Part shown: positions 21,890 to 33,934 of the stretch, in pieces
How positions within the stretch are numbered: position 1 is the stretch's first letter
Layout of the letters: every line of letters begins with the position of its first letter
Assembly: GCA_015680685.1 (NCBI GenBank)
Contig: MNCI01028403.1
Span: 794,295-858,294 of the forward strand
Direction of reading: 5' to 3'
Origin: Gnetum montanum
Taxonomy: Eukaryota > Streptophyta > Gnetopsida > Gnetales > Gnetaceae
DNA length: 64,000 bases
Made by a program: the position numbers and the translations under genes
Notes under the pieces: generated by a model
The model's database searches: none
Told to the model about the DNA's origin: nothing
Seen by the model: the letters and a program-made list of their open reading frames with translations, nothing else

Positions 21890-23923
21890 GTAACTTCGAA
21901 TATCTAAATACGTTATCTCATTAATTAGTTATAGTTGTCAACAATTGTACCATGGTAGATTGATAATTTTATTCTTATTTTATTATTAATTTTTATATGA
22001 TAAATGTCATCAAATATTTTTAAAAGGGTTTAACTTCTGTAATTTGATGTTTAAATGTTGATATCTTGGTTAAACCTTTGTGGGAGTTAGAAAAATGACA
22101 AAAAATTTACCATATAAAAATGGCACATTTGTGGCCCTCATGACTAAGAGCTTATCTTTGGGAGCTGCAATGTACAAGAGCCAAGTCATTTGGATAAATG
22201 TTTAGGAAGTTATGAGCTTTGGAAGGTTCAGGGCTTTACAAATTTGAAAACTCCCTTAGCATTTATGAGAAAATGTGAAAATTGCTAAGGGGGATCACAC
22301 ATATTTATACTATTTTTACACTACGTCGATGGTGCTGCATATATGGGGCCTTGTATATGCATGGGCTTCATCGACGGGGTTCCATTTATGGGGTTCATAA
22401 AAAAATTTTGAAGCTTGAGTTTCTTGAAAAATACAAGGAATTTTTGAATGAATTTGAGGTTCATGTAGTTTTAGAAAATCTAAGAATGCGATGAAATCAT
22501 TGAAGAGGTTCTTTTGAAAGCTTAAAAATTCAAAAATTTGATAGAGAATATGTGATTTAAGGAAAATATGTAAAGGAGGACATGGTCGGATGCATAAGAT
22601 GGATGTACAAAAGATTCTAATTACAAGAATGCCTAACAATAAGGTTCTTAATTAACCTAACCAAGAGACATGCATAGTAAGCGCATACCTTCTTTACCCT
22701 TGAATAACCTCAATCTAAGGATTTTGTGGGCCCCATAGGTAATTAATTATTAATGGAAGTTAAGGATGAAAACTTGAAATATTCTACCAAAGAATTTAGG
22801 TAGATTAGACAAAGACATTGAACAAGAACATGGATACCAACAGTGAGGTGAGTTATGGTTAGCATAGATGGATGATGAAGAAGATGGAATGGAATTCTAA
22901 ATTGAGGTCATAAGAAGTTCCTTATGGATTTGTGTTTAAAATGACCTAAGATCATCCATCCTTAGTCTAGACCAAAACCAACCACTTTTAGTAACTTTGC
23001 ATCACCACTCTAAGACTGATCCACCCTCTTGAGATAGAAGAGTAATCCCATAGAACAACTACCATTCCTTGAGAAGAAGAAAAGAAAAGTAGGAAGTGAG
23101 AGAGTGTCTTAGTTAGAGGGGACCTTCAAGCATGAGTAACATGTCTTTCTAATCCCATAACTAATGCTTGTAGCTCATTTATTTGTCTAAGTGGTGTGCT
23201 TTGAATTTCCATAATGTTTTCTTTGTTTTGTTTTGTTTTTTCTTTTTTTACTTTTTCTTAGATGAGAAGCACACCATGCAAAAACTTATTTAACATCTTG
23301 TTATTGGGCAACATCGAATGCTAAAAAGTCTATGAAAACACACATGCACCCAAGCAAGTAGAAGATTATAAATATTATTGAGTTCCCTTGAAGTCAAACC
23401 ATGTGCAACCCTTTGAATCCTTCCCAATTCTAGAAACTACCAAGGTCATGAATTTATTAAAATTTTATTTAATGAAAGAGACCTTAAACTTCCAAAATAA
23501 GAAAAACCATAGAGTTTGTGGATGGATGGATGTTGTGGACTCATTACCTCTTCCATGAAACGAAACCATGTCTTAGCCATCAGTACAAAAGTTCAAAAAC
23601 AAAAACCAAACATTAGCAAATAAAACATTAAGCATAAACCACCATTAGCAACAACTACAACACCATTATGTCCTATTGCCACAAAGCATGTTTATGAACA
23701 AAAATTAGAAATTCACACTAAAATAAAGTAAAATATATAAGAAAGTGTAAAATATTCAAGAAATGTTTAAATGTATTAATGATGATGTAAAATAAAAATG
23801 ATGTAAAATAACAAAAGTTTTTTAAAATAAAAAAGGTGTAAATAAACAATTTGCAAAAATAAAAATGTGTAAAACAAAAAATAGAAAAACTAAGGAGCCC
23901 CATATATGATTAGCATGGATGGC
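21890..23923 (-). other. 3' noncoding region of copy C
   Basis: No convincing reading frame. It holds PPT-like motif 2 (22132-22150), a segment at about 22316-22390 with GTCGATGG and CATCGAC motifs reminiscent of C's own U3 tip, and a T-rich tract at 23790-23890. The part 22900-23600 is collinear with B 8300-9000. Confidence 0.5.
22132..22150 (-). promoter_or_regulatory. PPT-like motif 2 of copy C
   Basis: The minus strand reads CTCTTAGTCATGAGGGCC, a decayed form of the motif, about 250 bp upstream of ORF3. Confidence 0.4.
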
Positions 23924-23940
23924 CATCTTTCACATGACTA
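23924..23940 (-). promoter_or_regulatory. PPT-like motif 1 of copy C (decayed)
   Basis: The minus strand reads TAGTCATGTGAAAGATG, the positional equivalent of motif 1 but with the G run lost. Confidence 0.3.
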
Positions 23941-24085
23941 ATTTTGAAGGAGGAGATTCAAAAATTTTAGCACGGTTGTCCACTCATTGAGGTATTTATT
24001 GCACTAGCTTGCTTTCAATTCTAGAAAGACTTGATTTGTTGGATGTTGAGCAACTGCTTCTTATTTGGGCATTCAGGTTTGTATA

Positions 24086-24917
24086 TGATGGATCACAATA
24101 TCGGACCCCTAATACCAGATCCCTAATATTGGACCTCTAATATCTGGTACGTGATATCGGAGATGCCAAAGCGATACCGAACATGTGATATCGGAACTTG
24201 TCTTGTTGCATATAAATAAGAGACATGGGCACTCAGTTTTGGAGTTAATTTCTTAGTCTCATAGTCGAACTCTTGTAGTTTTTCCTTTTCAGAGTTAGAA
24301 TTATTTCTGAGTGTTCATAGTAGGGGTCATAGAGTGAATGGATCTTTATTTGAGCATTGTGTACTTAAGCATACCTTGTGACCAGAAATAAAGATGAACT
24401 TTATGATAAACCTTGTAACATTCAGAATAGCTTAATTATTGCATTTCATGTTATTTATTGTTATTTCTATTGAGTTTTTAATTATCAATGACTTCGCACA
24501 CTTAGCATGACCACTTCGAGCATACCTAGAACACTTGGTAACCTAGTAACAACCAGTGTTTGGTAATCCTCGTAGTGTTACACTAGTTCAGGATGTGTTT
24601 GGCAAGTGGGAATAGATGCTAGTATTAGGAATAGTTAGAGAATAGTTAACTAGTTAAATTAAATTAGTTATTAAATTATTTCATTTCTCTATTTTAAGCG
24701 CCAGGAACATAAAACATAAAAAGCATAAAAATCATATACCTCAAGATTACTTAACCATACAATTGTGCCTTACAAGTAAGATTGGGAAGATAATGATTGC
24801 ATAACCCATCCTTGTTCTATGTAAGCACATAAGCACTTAATCCTTGGAGTTCAATCAGATAGCATGTAAACGCTTGTATTCATATGGTTGGGTGTAGAGG
24901 TACATCGCTGCTCATCA
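24086..24917 (+). repeat. 5' LTR of copy H
   Basis: 832 bp, TGATGG...CTCATCA. The U3 tip (24095-24195) carries repeated GATATCGG-type motifs. TATA box at 24211-24218; AATAAAGATGAACTTTATG block near 24389. Confidence 0.9.
24211..24218 (+). promoter_or_regulatory. LTR TATA box, copy H 5' LTR
   Basis: TATAAATAAGAGAC, about 125 bp into the LTR. Confidence 0.65.
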
Positions 24918-24918
24918 T

Positions 24919-24936
24919 TGGTGCCATTTCTCGTAA
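24919..24936 (+). promoter_or_regulatory. Primer binding site of copy H (decayed tRNA-Asp)
   Basis: TGGTGCCATTTCTCGTAA follows the LTR by one base. It keeps the TGG-GCC start but is eroded compared with A and D. Confidence 0.6.
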
Positions 24937-25064
24937 TTTTGTTGTTTGTGTGCTAATTAGAACTTAGGAAATCCTTCCATTGTTGGAATGAACCCTTAGG
25001 GTTAGTTATCCTACAATCTTCAAAAAACCCTATTGCACATTGAATAATCAAAAAAGGGTTTGAC

Positions 25065-27340
25065 ACAATGAACAATCGAAGGTGGATTGTAAATGATGAT
25101 CCACCAGTGCCCCAATAGTTTCACATGATATACGCTCATCTTGATGAGTATATAACAAACTTTACCTTTATCCTCCACTAGGATGAACAATTGCATTGAT
25201 GTGATTTAGAAGGTAACATAGTGTTACCTCTCGATTGCTCAATCCCAAGAATGCTTCTTCGTGCTCTCACATGAATTAGTATGCAACACTTACAATAAAA
25301 GTACATTGTGCATGAACAAGACTCGAGAGATTATTGAGCCATAGAGGCACAACGCTAGAGGGATTTGCAAAAAGAGAGAAATTACAAATCTATGAAGGAA
25401 AAGTGGTCTCAGGATGTCTCGTATGTCCTAAGTGAAAACGAGGGTGGTGAACCTACCTTGGAAGGTTTTCCACAAAGTGATGTTCCTATCATTGACTTTG
25501 ATCAAGGATTTTTATATTATAATCTTCACTCAACTATTCATAATCTAGGTTTTGGTAGCAATATAAACGAAGGGTCCAAAAAAGGAGCACGAACACATGA
25601 CAATGATGGACATTCCGATCATAACTGCGATCGAGGTTGCAACCACCAAAGAGAAAGTGATAGGCACTGCCATGGTGCCAGTCATTCCTCTTCACCTTCA
25701 TCATCTCCTTACCCCTCTTCCTTGGGATCTAAACATAGTTGCAAAGGGAAAGACCATGAGGATAAGGATAAGTGAAATAGAGATCATAGACAAAAAAATA
25801 GAGAATGTGGACAAGGGTAGTCTAGAGAGACACATCATGAAAGAAGGAAGAGTAGGGAAAAACAGAGGTATCATAAATGCCATAGATAATACAATCACGA
25901 TGAACCCCTCCTTGCCACCCAAAGTATGTTAGATATATCATAGGCTCTTACAATTTCAACAAGGCACCAATAAGATAGTAGGATCAAAAGACTAGACATG
26001 AATAACATCCCACGATTTGAAGGGGAATATAATGCTGATCCTCAAAACCATTTACAAGCATTCCACGATGCATGTGCCTAGAAAAATATAGAAAATGAGT
26101 GGCAAAAACTAAAGTTATTTCCATGGACACTGATCAAGGAAGTGGAAAGTTGTACCAGTTCTTAGAACAAGAATCCATTCATCGATGGAGTACCATGTTA
26201 GAGATATTCAATGATAAGTATTAAATGTACTCCTAAGTGTCCAACTTACATAAGCAAATCCAAGGATGAAAACAAGGAGGACATGAACCCTTGGATGTTG
26301 CCATGGGCTGATATTATATGTTATTACAGCATTGTCCTAGCCATGGTTACTTGCAAAAGGAACAACTATGCCATCTCGTAGAGGGGCTTAGGCACAAAAC
26401 GTGAAGAACCCTTGGGACTTATGCCCAAGGAAGGCTATCTAAGCTTGAAGCCCATCAAATACAAAGATTGTTGGAGCAAGTTACCAAGGAGAAAGGTGAG
26501 TTAATGAAAAGAGAAAGTTCAAAGAAGTATAATAGAGATCCTTGCCTCCAAAAGAAGGAAATTATATTTTGTGAAGATGAAGATGAGTCACCACTTAAGG
26601 AGATGGTGAATAAAAAGACTTTGCCCATTCAAAAATTTACATCAGAAGTATTAGCAAAGGTAGACCAAATATAGAACGCCTTAAATAATAGATTTCAAAC
26701 TATTCTAAAAATAGTAGAGGAGTCTAAGGAACAAAATAGTGATCAAGAAGAAACTGAGTATGCACATAACAGGGGTAAGGGCAAAGTTACCATCATTGAA
26801 GAGGTTGTGGATTCAAACATAGACAATGATGGAAAATGTGAGATATACCAATATGACCATCCTAAAGGATGTTTCTTAGTAGTGTCACATCTATAAGAGT
26901 ATAGGGTGTATGCACTAAACCCATGATTAAACATATGGTAAACACCCATAAGGTTACCTTATCCTCAAGGTAACCCAAGGTAGTTCCACCAACCATTGAC
27001 ATATTATTCGAGTGGAGCCCCACCAAAACCGAATGAATAATATCAATAATGGTAACACCCACAATCATGGGGGATGCAACTACCACATCAACAATACCCT
27101 TACCTTCAACTTGACACATACGGGTATTATGTTTGGCAACTGATCTCTTCACGTGACTCTACTAGTCACATTGCTCCTTAACCTTACTACCATATTCACG
27201 AGTACTATAGCAGTCCTCCTAGGAGTGATGTTCCATAGATGTACTATCCTTCTCATTAGATTGTACCTCTTCTACCCTTAGCTCCATTACCACCTAATCC
27301 AACTATGCAAGGTGAGCTTCCTGCCTAGCCACAACAACAT
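25065..27340 (+). pseudogene. Gag of copy H
   Basis: The start codon region is eroded (the NNR motif near 25070 matches residues 18-20 of B's Gag). The open segment 25365-25775 is an acidic then His/Ser-rich linker (HNCDRGCNHQRESDRHCHG). The Gag domain follows at 26040-26450 (YYMLLQHCPSHGYLQKEQLC) with several stops. An open piece at 26468-26674 gives LEQVTKEKGELMKRESS. The zinc-knuckle remnant at 26836-26873 reads CEIYQYDHPKGCF, with two cysteines lost. A Pro/Tyr/Gln-rich tail follows to about 27340. Confidence 0.8.
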
Positions 27341-27499
27341 AATGCTTAAAGGGTTATTAATACTTAACCTACTATTGGTTTGGACAATCGATCAAAGAAA
27401 AGACCTTTCCTTAGGACCAACAATCCAACCAAGTTCTTATAGCCATAAGAAGCTAATTCTCCAAATGCGTCACTACCATTTGAATCTTCAGCGCTTCCT

Positions 27500-28020
27500 T
27501 CGAACCAAAAAATGCACTCGATGCACACTATCATGTTAACTCACACCACCACTGATTGGATCAAAGTTGGCCATATTCCTAGGAAATTATATGATCCTAG
27601 AAGTCCTCTTATATATTTACAAATTATTAGGAATGAGCCTTGTAAGGCTCTTTTAGATTCAGGTTCTGGTGTTAACTTAATCTCTCAAAAAATGTAGAAA
27701 GCTTAGGACCTGCCTCCACTAAAAAAGAATAACATTCATTTAGATTTAGCTGACCAATCCATTACTATTTCATTAGGACTAGTGGAGGACATTGTCACCA
27801 CTATTTGTGGGTGGTCGTATTTAGCTAATTTCCTAATGATTCAAGTCAACAACTATAAGGGGGACTTTCCAATCATAAGGGGAAGATATGGTTAAGCATG
27901 ATTGATGCATGCCTATGAATATGTGATCTTTCCCTAGAAATATCAAAAGAAAATAGGTTTTGAAGGATTGAGAAGAAGAAAGTTCCATGCATAGCATACA
28001 ACAACACAAGGTGTAACTAT
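27500..28020 (+). pseudogene. Protease region of copy H
   Basis: TTDWIKVGHIPRKLYDPRSP leads into ALLDSGSGVNLISQKM (27512-27697), so the Asp-Ser-Gly active site is kept. A stop directly after QKM and others near 27895 break the frame. Confidence 0.75.
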
Positions 28021-28074
28021 GTGCAGAAGTCCTAGTTTGTACAATGTTTAACATTACCTACATGCAACCAGTGT

Positions 28075-28157
28075 ACACAAATAATTGACATACAAAGATG
28101 CTTATATGCAGCAACNACACAAATAATTGACATACAAAGATGCTTATATGCAGCAAC
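28075..28157. repeat. 41-bp direct duplication around a single N (28116)
   Basis: 28075-28115 and 28117-28157 are identical and separated by one N. This most likely marks an unmerged contig overlap. Confidence 0.85.
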
Positions 28158-28224
28158 CACAAGATAGGAAGGCACCCAGTGGCTAATAGTTGACTGAGAG
28201 AGAAATTCAAATCTATGCATGGAA

Positions 28225-28610
28225 CCAACTAAGAGCTTGACTTGTGCCTATATCGCTAACATAGATACATTAGAGCAAGTTCATTGCCAACTTCCAAGTC
28301 TTGACATCGAAAATATCAATTGGGGGAAGTTGGAAATTCCTGACAAGTTTAAGCAAGAGCCCCTTTAGTTAAAACTATTACCCACCAGTATGGAGTCCAC
28401 ATTTTTCAAGAATGGAAAATCAGTAATCATTAATGCTAAACTCACTCCTTAACAAAAAGAAAGACTGCTAAAGATGGTAAACAAATGGTCAAAATCCTTT
28501 GCTTGGTCATATCCCAAATTAACCTAATTATATCCTAGGATATGCTAACATAGAATTTACATTTAACCCTCCATAAAGCCTCAATGATAACCACAAAGAA
28601 AACTAAACCC
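28225..28610 (+). pseudogene. PR-RT linker of copy H
   Basis: Decayed coding sequence matching B's linker: LTCAYIANIDTLEQVHCQLP, then FFKNGKSVIINAKLTP (about 28400-28450). Confidence 0.6.
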
Positions 28611-29480
28611 AAAGCTTAAGAAAGTGGTTAAAGAAGAAATTGAACAACTTCTAAAAGCCAGGTTCATCTACCCCATTGCTAACAGTTAATGGGTTAGCCC
28701 ATTATTCATTGTGCCTAAAAAGGAAGGTAAATGGAGGGTGTGTATAGACTTTAGGCTACTGAACATGGCAACATTTAAATATCATTTCCCATTTCCATTC
28801 ATTGACCAAGTCTTAGGTACCACTGCAGGGCATTGCTATTATAGTTTTTTGGATGCTTATAGTGGGCACAATCAAATTCAAATAGCACCAAAAGACCAAG
28901 CCAAGACTACATTCACAAGTCCTTATAGGATATTTGCATATAGGAAGATGTCGTTTGGCTTGTGCAATGCCCCAACAACATTTCAACATTTGGGTCTAAG
29001 TATATTTTAGCAGTAAATAGGGAATGGTGTGGAGGTATTTAGAGACAATTTTTCCAGCTATAGAGCAGACTTCGAACAAACATTGAATCGATTAGAGCAT
29101 GTACTAAAACGATGTGTAGAAACTAACCTAAGAATAAATTGGTGGAAAATCCACTTAATGGTCCAAGAGGGCATTGTATTAGGGCACAAAATTTCAGAAA
29201 TAAGGATGAAGGTAGATCCTGACAAAATTAAATTCATCCAAGGAATCACTTGTCAACCTAAAACTATAAAATACATCCAATCATTGCTTGGACATACTAG
29301 CTATTATAGACACTTCATCAAGAACTTTTTGAAGATTGCAAAATCATTGGTAGAATTAATGAAGAAGGATGTACCCTTTGAATGGACCAAGGAGTGTGAG
29401 CTAGCTTTCCAAACCTTGAAGAAAAAGCTTGTAGAAACACCCATTCTACAAGCTCCTGACTAGTCTAGACCATTCCACAT
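28611..29480 (+). pseudogene. Reverse transcriptase of copy H
   Basis: Fingers and palm: EGKWRVCIDFRLLNMATFKY, SFLDAYSGHNQIQIAPKDQA, KTTFTSPYRIFAYRKMSFGL, CNAPTTFQ (28711-29010). The catalytic FMDD has become FRDN (29035-29055), which would abolish polymerase activity. The connection QEGIVLGHKISEIRMKVDPD and SLLGHTSYYRHFIKNFLKI continues open to 29463. The signatures are Athila-like. Confidence 0.9.
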
Positions 29481-29975
29481 AATGACTTATGCATCCAAAT
29501 TTACTTTAGGAGCCATACTTACATAGTTAGATGATCAAAAATGACCCTATTACATTCACTGTGCAAGTTGAAGTATTGCTGGTGCACAGCTCAACTACAC
29601 CACAACAGAAAAAGAATTAATGGTCATGGTATTTGCACTAGAAAAATTTAGGCACTATGTATTGGGCTATAAGATATTTGTACACATGGATCATAGTGTA
29701 ATACAGTTCCTAATGAATAAACCAATGGTGAGCCCTTGCATCATACGATGGCTCATGATCTTGCAAGAGTTCAATCTTATAATGATCGATCGTAAAGGCA
29801 CTAAGAATATTGTTGCTAATCATTTATCTCAGTTACAATGGGACAACAAAGAGGATGAATATCCAATTTCTAACCACTTCCCTAATGAACTTCTCTTTGC
29901 AAGTGTAATAAAAAATCAATTAACCATAGATACAAATTGGTATAGTAGCATTCTTACCTATCTTCTCATATAAGC
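29481..29975 (+). pseudogene. RNase H of copy H
   Basis: YTTTEKELMVMVFALEKFRH and YKIFVHMDHSVIQFLMNKP, with IIRWLMILQEFNLIMIDRKG, then NIVANHLSQL (29590-29860). The usual TDH is MDH, but the Asp is kept. Stops lie near 29460-29530 between RT and this domain. It degrades the RNA strand during reverse transcription. Confidence 0.85.
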
Positions 29976-31150
29976 GATAGCACAAGGGCTAGACATTAAA
30001 AAGAAACAACAGTCTCTTCACTGAGCCAAATATTTCATGGAAATCAATGAACACCTTTATAAGGTATGTTCTGATGGCTTGGTTCGATGGTGTGTTCTTG
30101 ATATAGATCAATTGCAAGTTCTCCAAGATGCTCATGAGGGCCCTTGTGGGGATCATTATGTTGAGAGATGAACAACCATTAAAATCTTGCTTACAAGATA
30201 TTATTGGCCTACATTGTTCTAGGATGCTCATCATTTTATCCAATCTTTTGAGTGCTACCAATGCAATGGGGAAATGACTACTAGAATGGAGGGTCCACAA
30301 TAATGGATTCAACCTTTAGAACCCTTTGACATATGGGGTACAGGCAACCACTGTTATTGATTGTACATCATCTACTACTGCATCATTTGTTCAACAACAA
30401 ATTGTAAATAGGTTTGGCATGCCTCATGCACTTATTTTTGATAATGATACACATTTTATAGGTGCAACTTTTCAAAACTTAATGCAACACTTAGGAGTTT
30501 AGCATAAGCTGACTACAACATATTATCCTCAAGTGAATGGTGAATCCAAGGTCACCAATAGGGAGATCACAAAAATATTGACATAAACCATTAGCAAATA
30601 TAGGCGAGACTGAAGTGCCAAATTGAACGATGCTCTTTGGACATACCACTCCACATGGAAACTCCCTATAGGCTATTCTCCCTATTAGTTAGTGTACATT
30701 AAAACTTCTAACACTTCCTATCCAAGTTGAGCTTTGTACACTATCTACAGCATGGGGCCTCAACCTTGATCTCAATCTAGCATAGAAAGAATGGTTAATG
30801 AACCTTAACTTGCTAGATGAAAACTTATTAGTTGCCTTATCATCTAACAAATTACACAAGGCTTTCAACAAGCAACGTCATAACCTAAGAATTAGAAAAG
30901 TTACATACCAACCAGGAGATAAGGTTCTTTATTAGGATCGCGCACATGTGCCACAATGAACAAAATTTCAAACACTATGCGAAGGACCTTGTATCATTCA
31001 TGAAACTTTTCCTTCAGGGGCCATGATGATCTATAAACCTAAAAGCCCAAATAGGAAATTACTAGTCAACATCCAACAAACCAAACCTTTTCATGAGCCT
31101 AAAACAACTAGTACTAACAATACCTCTATTAATGGACAACCTTGCTCATT
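29976..31150 (+). pseudogene. Integrase of copy H
   Basis: The zinc-binding part reads VLQDAHEGPCGDHYVER and YYWPTLF-DAHHFIQS (30115-30250). A deletion of roughly 95 bp near 30345, compared with B, removes the segment with the first catalytic Asp. LIFDNDTHF keeps the second Asp. The Glu position is Lys (AAG, 30548-30550), followed by VTNREI. The C-terminal region to about 31150 holds NIQQTKPFHEPK and ends before PPT-like motif 1. Confidence 0.85.
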
Positions 31151-31172
31151 ATTTCAAATCTCCTCCTTCCAA

Positions 31173-31188
31173 CTTAGTCATGGGGGAG
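31173..31188 (+). promoter_or_regulatory. PPT-like motif 1 of copy H
   Basis: CTTAGTCATGGGGGAG directly after integrase. Confidence 0.5.
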
Positions 31189-31194
31189 ATGGCC

Positions 31195-33065
31195 ACTAAT
31201 ATTAACCATTCTAAGTCTTAGTTTTCTTTGTCGTTTTTGTTTTACAGATTCTTCATCTTTACTTGTTTTTGTTTTACACCATCATTAACATTTTTTACTA
31301 TTTCTTTCTCTATTACATTTTGTTTGAATTACTCTCACTCATCATATAATAAGTGCTCATGATGATGGATTGTACTATAATGGTGTTGATTGCTAATGTT
31401 TGGTTTTCACCTTTGACTTTTAATGTTGATGCTATGATATGGGTTCTTTTGATAAAATAGGCAATGAGTCCACGTCATGCATTCATCCATACAACTCTAT
31501 GGTCTCCCTTTGTTTTGGAAATGTACTATCCCTTTTTCTAAGAAAACTTATTAATGAATTGATGGCTTGGTATTCTTTAAAGCAAGGAAATATTTAAATG
31601 GATTGACAAGGGTGTGACATCAAGGGGATTTGACACATTTTTGCTAGCTATTCTCTTGGGTATTTGAATGTTTTTCATAGGTTTTCCACCATTCTACTAT
31701 TGACCAATATTAGGAAGTTGAGTAAATCAAATAAGTCTTTGCATGGTATGGTTCTCACTCAAAAAAAAAAACTGGTGGGAATTCAAAGCACACCCCTTAG
31801 ACATAATAAAGAAACATGGGCTACAAGCACTGGTTAATAACTGGAAAGACATGTTACCCATGCTTGAAGATTTCCCCTAACTAAGGTCCTTTCTCACTTC
31901 CTAATCCTCTATTCTTCTCTTGTTGGAATGGTAGTTGCTCTGTAAAAGCATTCTTGTTACTTCAGGAGGATGGGTTAGTCAAGTGTGTTAATGCAAAGTC
32001 ACTAGATGTGGTTAGTTTGAATCTAGTTCTAGATAAAATTTTATTAAGTCACCTAATCACATACTACACAAGGAACTTTACACAACCTTGATTTTGGGAT
32101 TCCATTCCATTCTATTCTCTCTTTCCGTATTTCTTTTCATATTTCACCCTATTGTCAATTTTATGATTAGTCTATATCTTGGTTGACACATTGTTATTCT
32201 TTGGTAAATTCTTGTTGGTAAGTTCTTAACCATTATTTTTATATGACATTCCTAGAGCCTACAGACTCTTTGGTTTGTGGGTTTGTCAGGGCATACAGGG
32301 CATGAGCCTGCTTTGGGGAGGTCCCACTAATATTCCTTTTTTGGTGTAATTGTTAAGTTCTTTCCCTTGAACATTTCCTACAATAAACTATTTCTCATTT
32401 CACCCCATCCATAACATCCATTTTTGTTTTTTTATTGGCTTCACCATTGTTATTTCTCTTACCTTTCTTGTTGTTTCATTTTCCACCCTATTGCTACCAG
32501 AGGTTCACTCTTAGTCATGGGGGCCTGTTGCAAATTTTTCCATTTCATTATTTATCTCACCCCTACACCTTGGCTAGTTATTAGTTACACACCTCTAACC
32601 TAGTATCTTCCATACCCACAACCTAGCCAAGGTTCTTCATATTGAGGAAAGTTATCAATTACATTATATCTTATCTATCCTTGCTAATTCATGACTGTGT
32701 TGTGTGTGCAAATGACGATCACATGAATAATGAACTAGGATAGGAGGGAGCACTTAGGATGGACTGGAGCTAGTGTATTCACACAAGGAACATGCTTAAT
32801 CATGTTGCCATGGATGAACAATGGTGTGCACAATTTTAACATCAGCAGTAGTGTGCCTCATTTTCTTCTCTCTCTCTCTCTCTCTCTCTTCAAGCTGTCA
32901 AATGAGGATCAGGATGTCATCTATGTATAGTGTTCACCACAATGGTTATGAACAACAATGCTGTAATATGTTTGTTGATCCATTCACCGGGCATTTTGAG
33001 TCTATGACTCACTCAATAATCCCATAGCTTCCCAATATTTTATAAGGAACTCAAGGATGAGTTTT
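31195..33065 (+). other. 3' noncoding region of copy H
   Basis: T-rich tract at 31220-31330, the GAGCCTGCTTTGGGGAGG landmark at about 32302-32320, PPT-like motif 2 at 32510-32526, an eroded copy of the small Trp-rich ORF at 32700-32900, and a (CT)n run at 32866-32889. No intact frame. Confidence 0.6.
32510..32526 (+). promoter_or_regulatory. PPT-like motif 2 of copy H
   Basis: CTTAGTCATGGGGGCCT, about 560 bp before the true PPT. Confidence 0.5.
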
Positions 33066-33069
33066 AATT

Positions 33070-33083
33070 TAGTCGTGGGGGTA
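33070..33083 (+). promoter_or_regulatory. Polypurine tract of copy H
   Basis: TAGTCGTGGGGGTA immediately before the 3' LTR start TGATGAGTG. Confidence 0.8.
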
Positions 33084-33929
33084 TGATGAGTGATGATATC
33101 AGACCCCCGATATCAGATCCTTAATATTAATCCCTAATATCGAGTATGCAATATTAGAGATGCCAAAGCGATATCAGAACTTGTCTTGTTGCCTATAAAT
33201 AAGAGACAAAGGCACTTGGTTTTAGAGTTAGTTTCTTAGTTCCTTAGCTGAACTCTTATAGTTTTTCGTTTCCATAGTTAGAATTTTTTTTGAGTGTTTG
33301 CAGTAGGAGTCATAGAGTGAATGGATCTTTAGTTGAGCATTGTGTACCTGAGCATATCATGTGACCAGAAATAATGATGAACTTTATGATAAACCTTGCA
33401 ACATTTATAATAGCTTAATTATTTCATTTCATGTTATTTATTATTATTTGATGCTTTCAATAGTTAATTGATGTTATTTCTATTAAGTTGTTAATTATCA
33501 ATGAATTAGTACACTCAGCAAGACCACTTCGAGCATACTTGGAACACTTCGTAACCCAATAACGACTAGTGTTTGGTAATCCCAGTAGTGTTACACTAGT
33601 TTAGGATGAATCTAGCAAGTGGGAATTGATGCTAGTGTTAGGACTAGTTAGAGAATAGTTAACTAATTAAATCAAATTAGTTATTAAATTATTTCATTTC
33701 TCTATTTTAAGAACAAGAACATAAAACATAAAAGGCATAAAAATCATATACCTCAAGATTACTTAACTATACAATTGTGCCTTACAAGTAAGCTTGGGAA
33801 GACAATGATCACATAACCCATCCTTATTCTATGTATGTGCATAAGTACTTAATCCTTGGACTTCGACTAGATCATGCGTAAACACTCGTATTCGTATGGT
33901 TGGGCGTAGGGGTACCTGGTCACTCATCA
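33084..33929 (+). repeat. 3' LTR of copy H
   Basis: 846 bp pair of 24086-24917. TATAAATA at 33194-33201; GATATC-type repeats in the U3 tip. The GATATC units differ in number and spelling between the two LTRs, while the TATA to poly(A) part is well conserved. Confidence 0.9.
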
Positions 33930-33934
33930 TTATA

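Larger units (their letters stand above)
24086..33929 (+). mobile_element. Copy H: full-length plus-strand Athila-like element
   Basis: 9844 bp with both LTRs, PBS, gag, PR, RT, RNase H, IN and PPT in order on the plus strand. It lies inside the 3' end of copy C's integrase, in the opposite orientation. Flanks GTATA (24081-24085) and TTATA (33930-33934) match at 4 of 5 positions, and the host sequence is continuous across the site when compared with B (about 9370-9410). All coding regions carry stops. Confidence 0.9.

Noticed and set aside
22282-22639. Overlapping plus and minus frames in the 3' region of copy C
   Set aside because: No conservation in B, D, G or H, and no recognisable domain.
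32866-32889. (CT)n run as a regulatory element
   Set aside because: A short microsatellite replacing part of the small Trp-rich ORF in copy H; absent in B and D.
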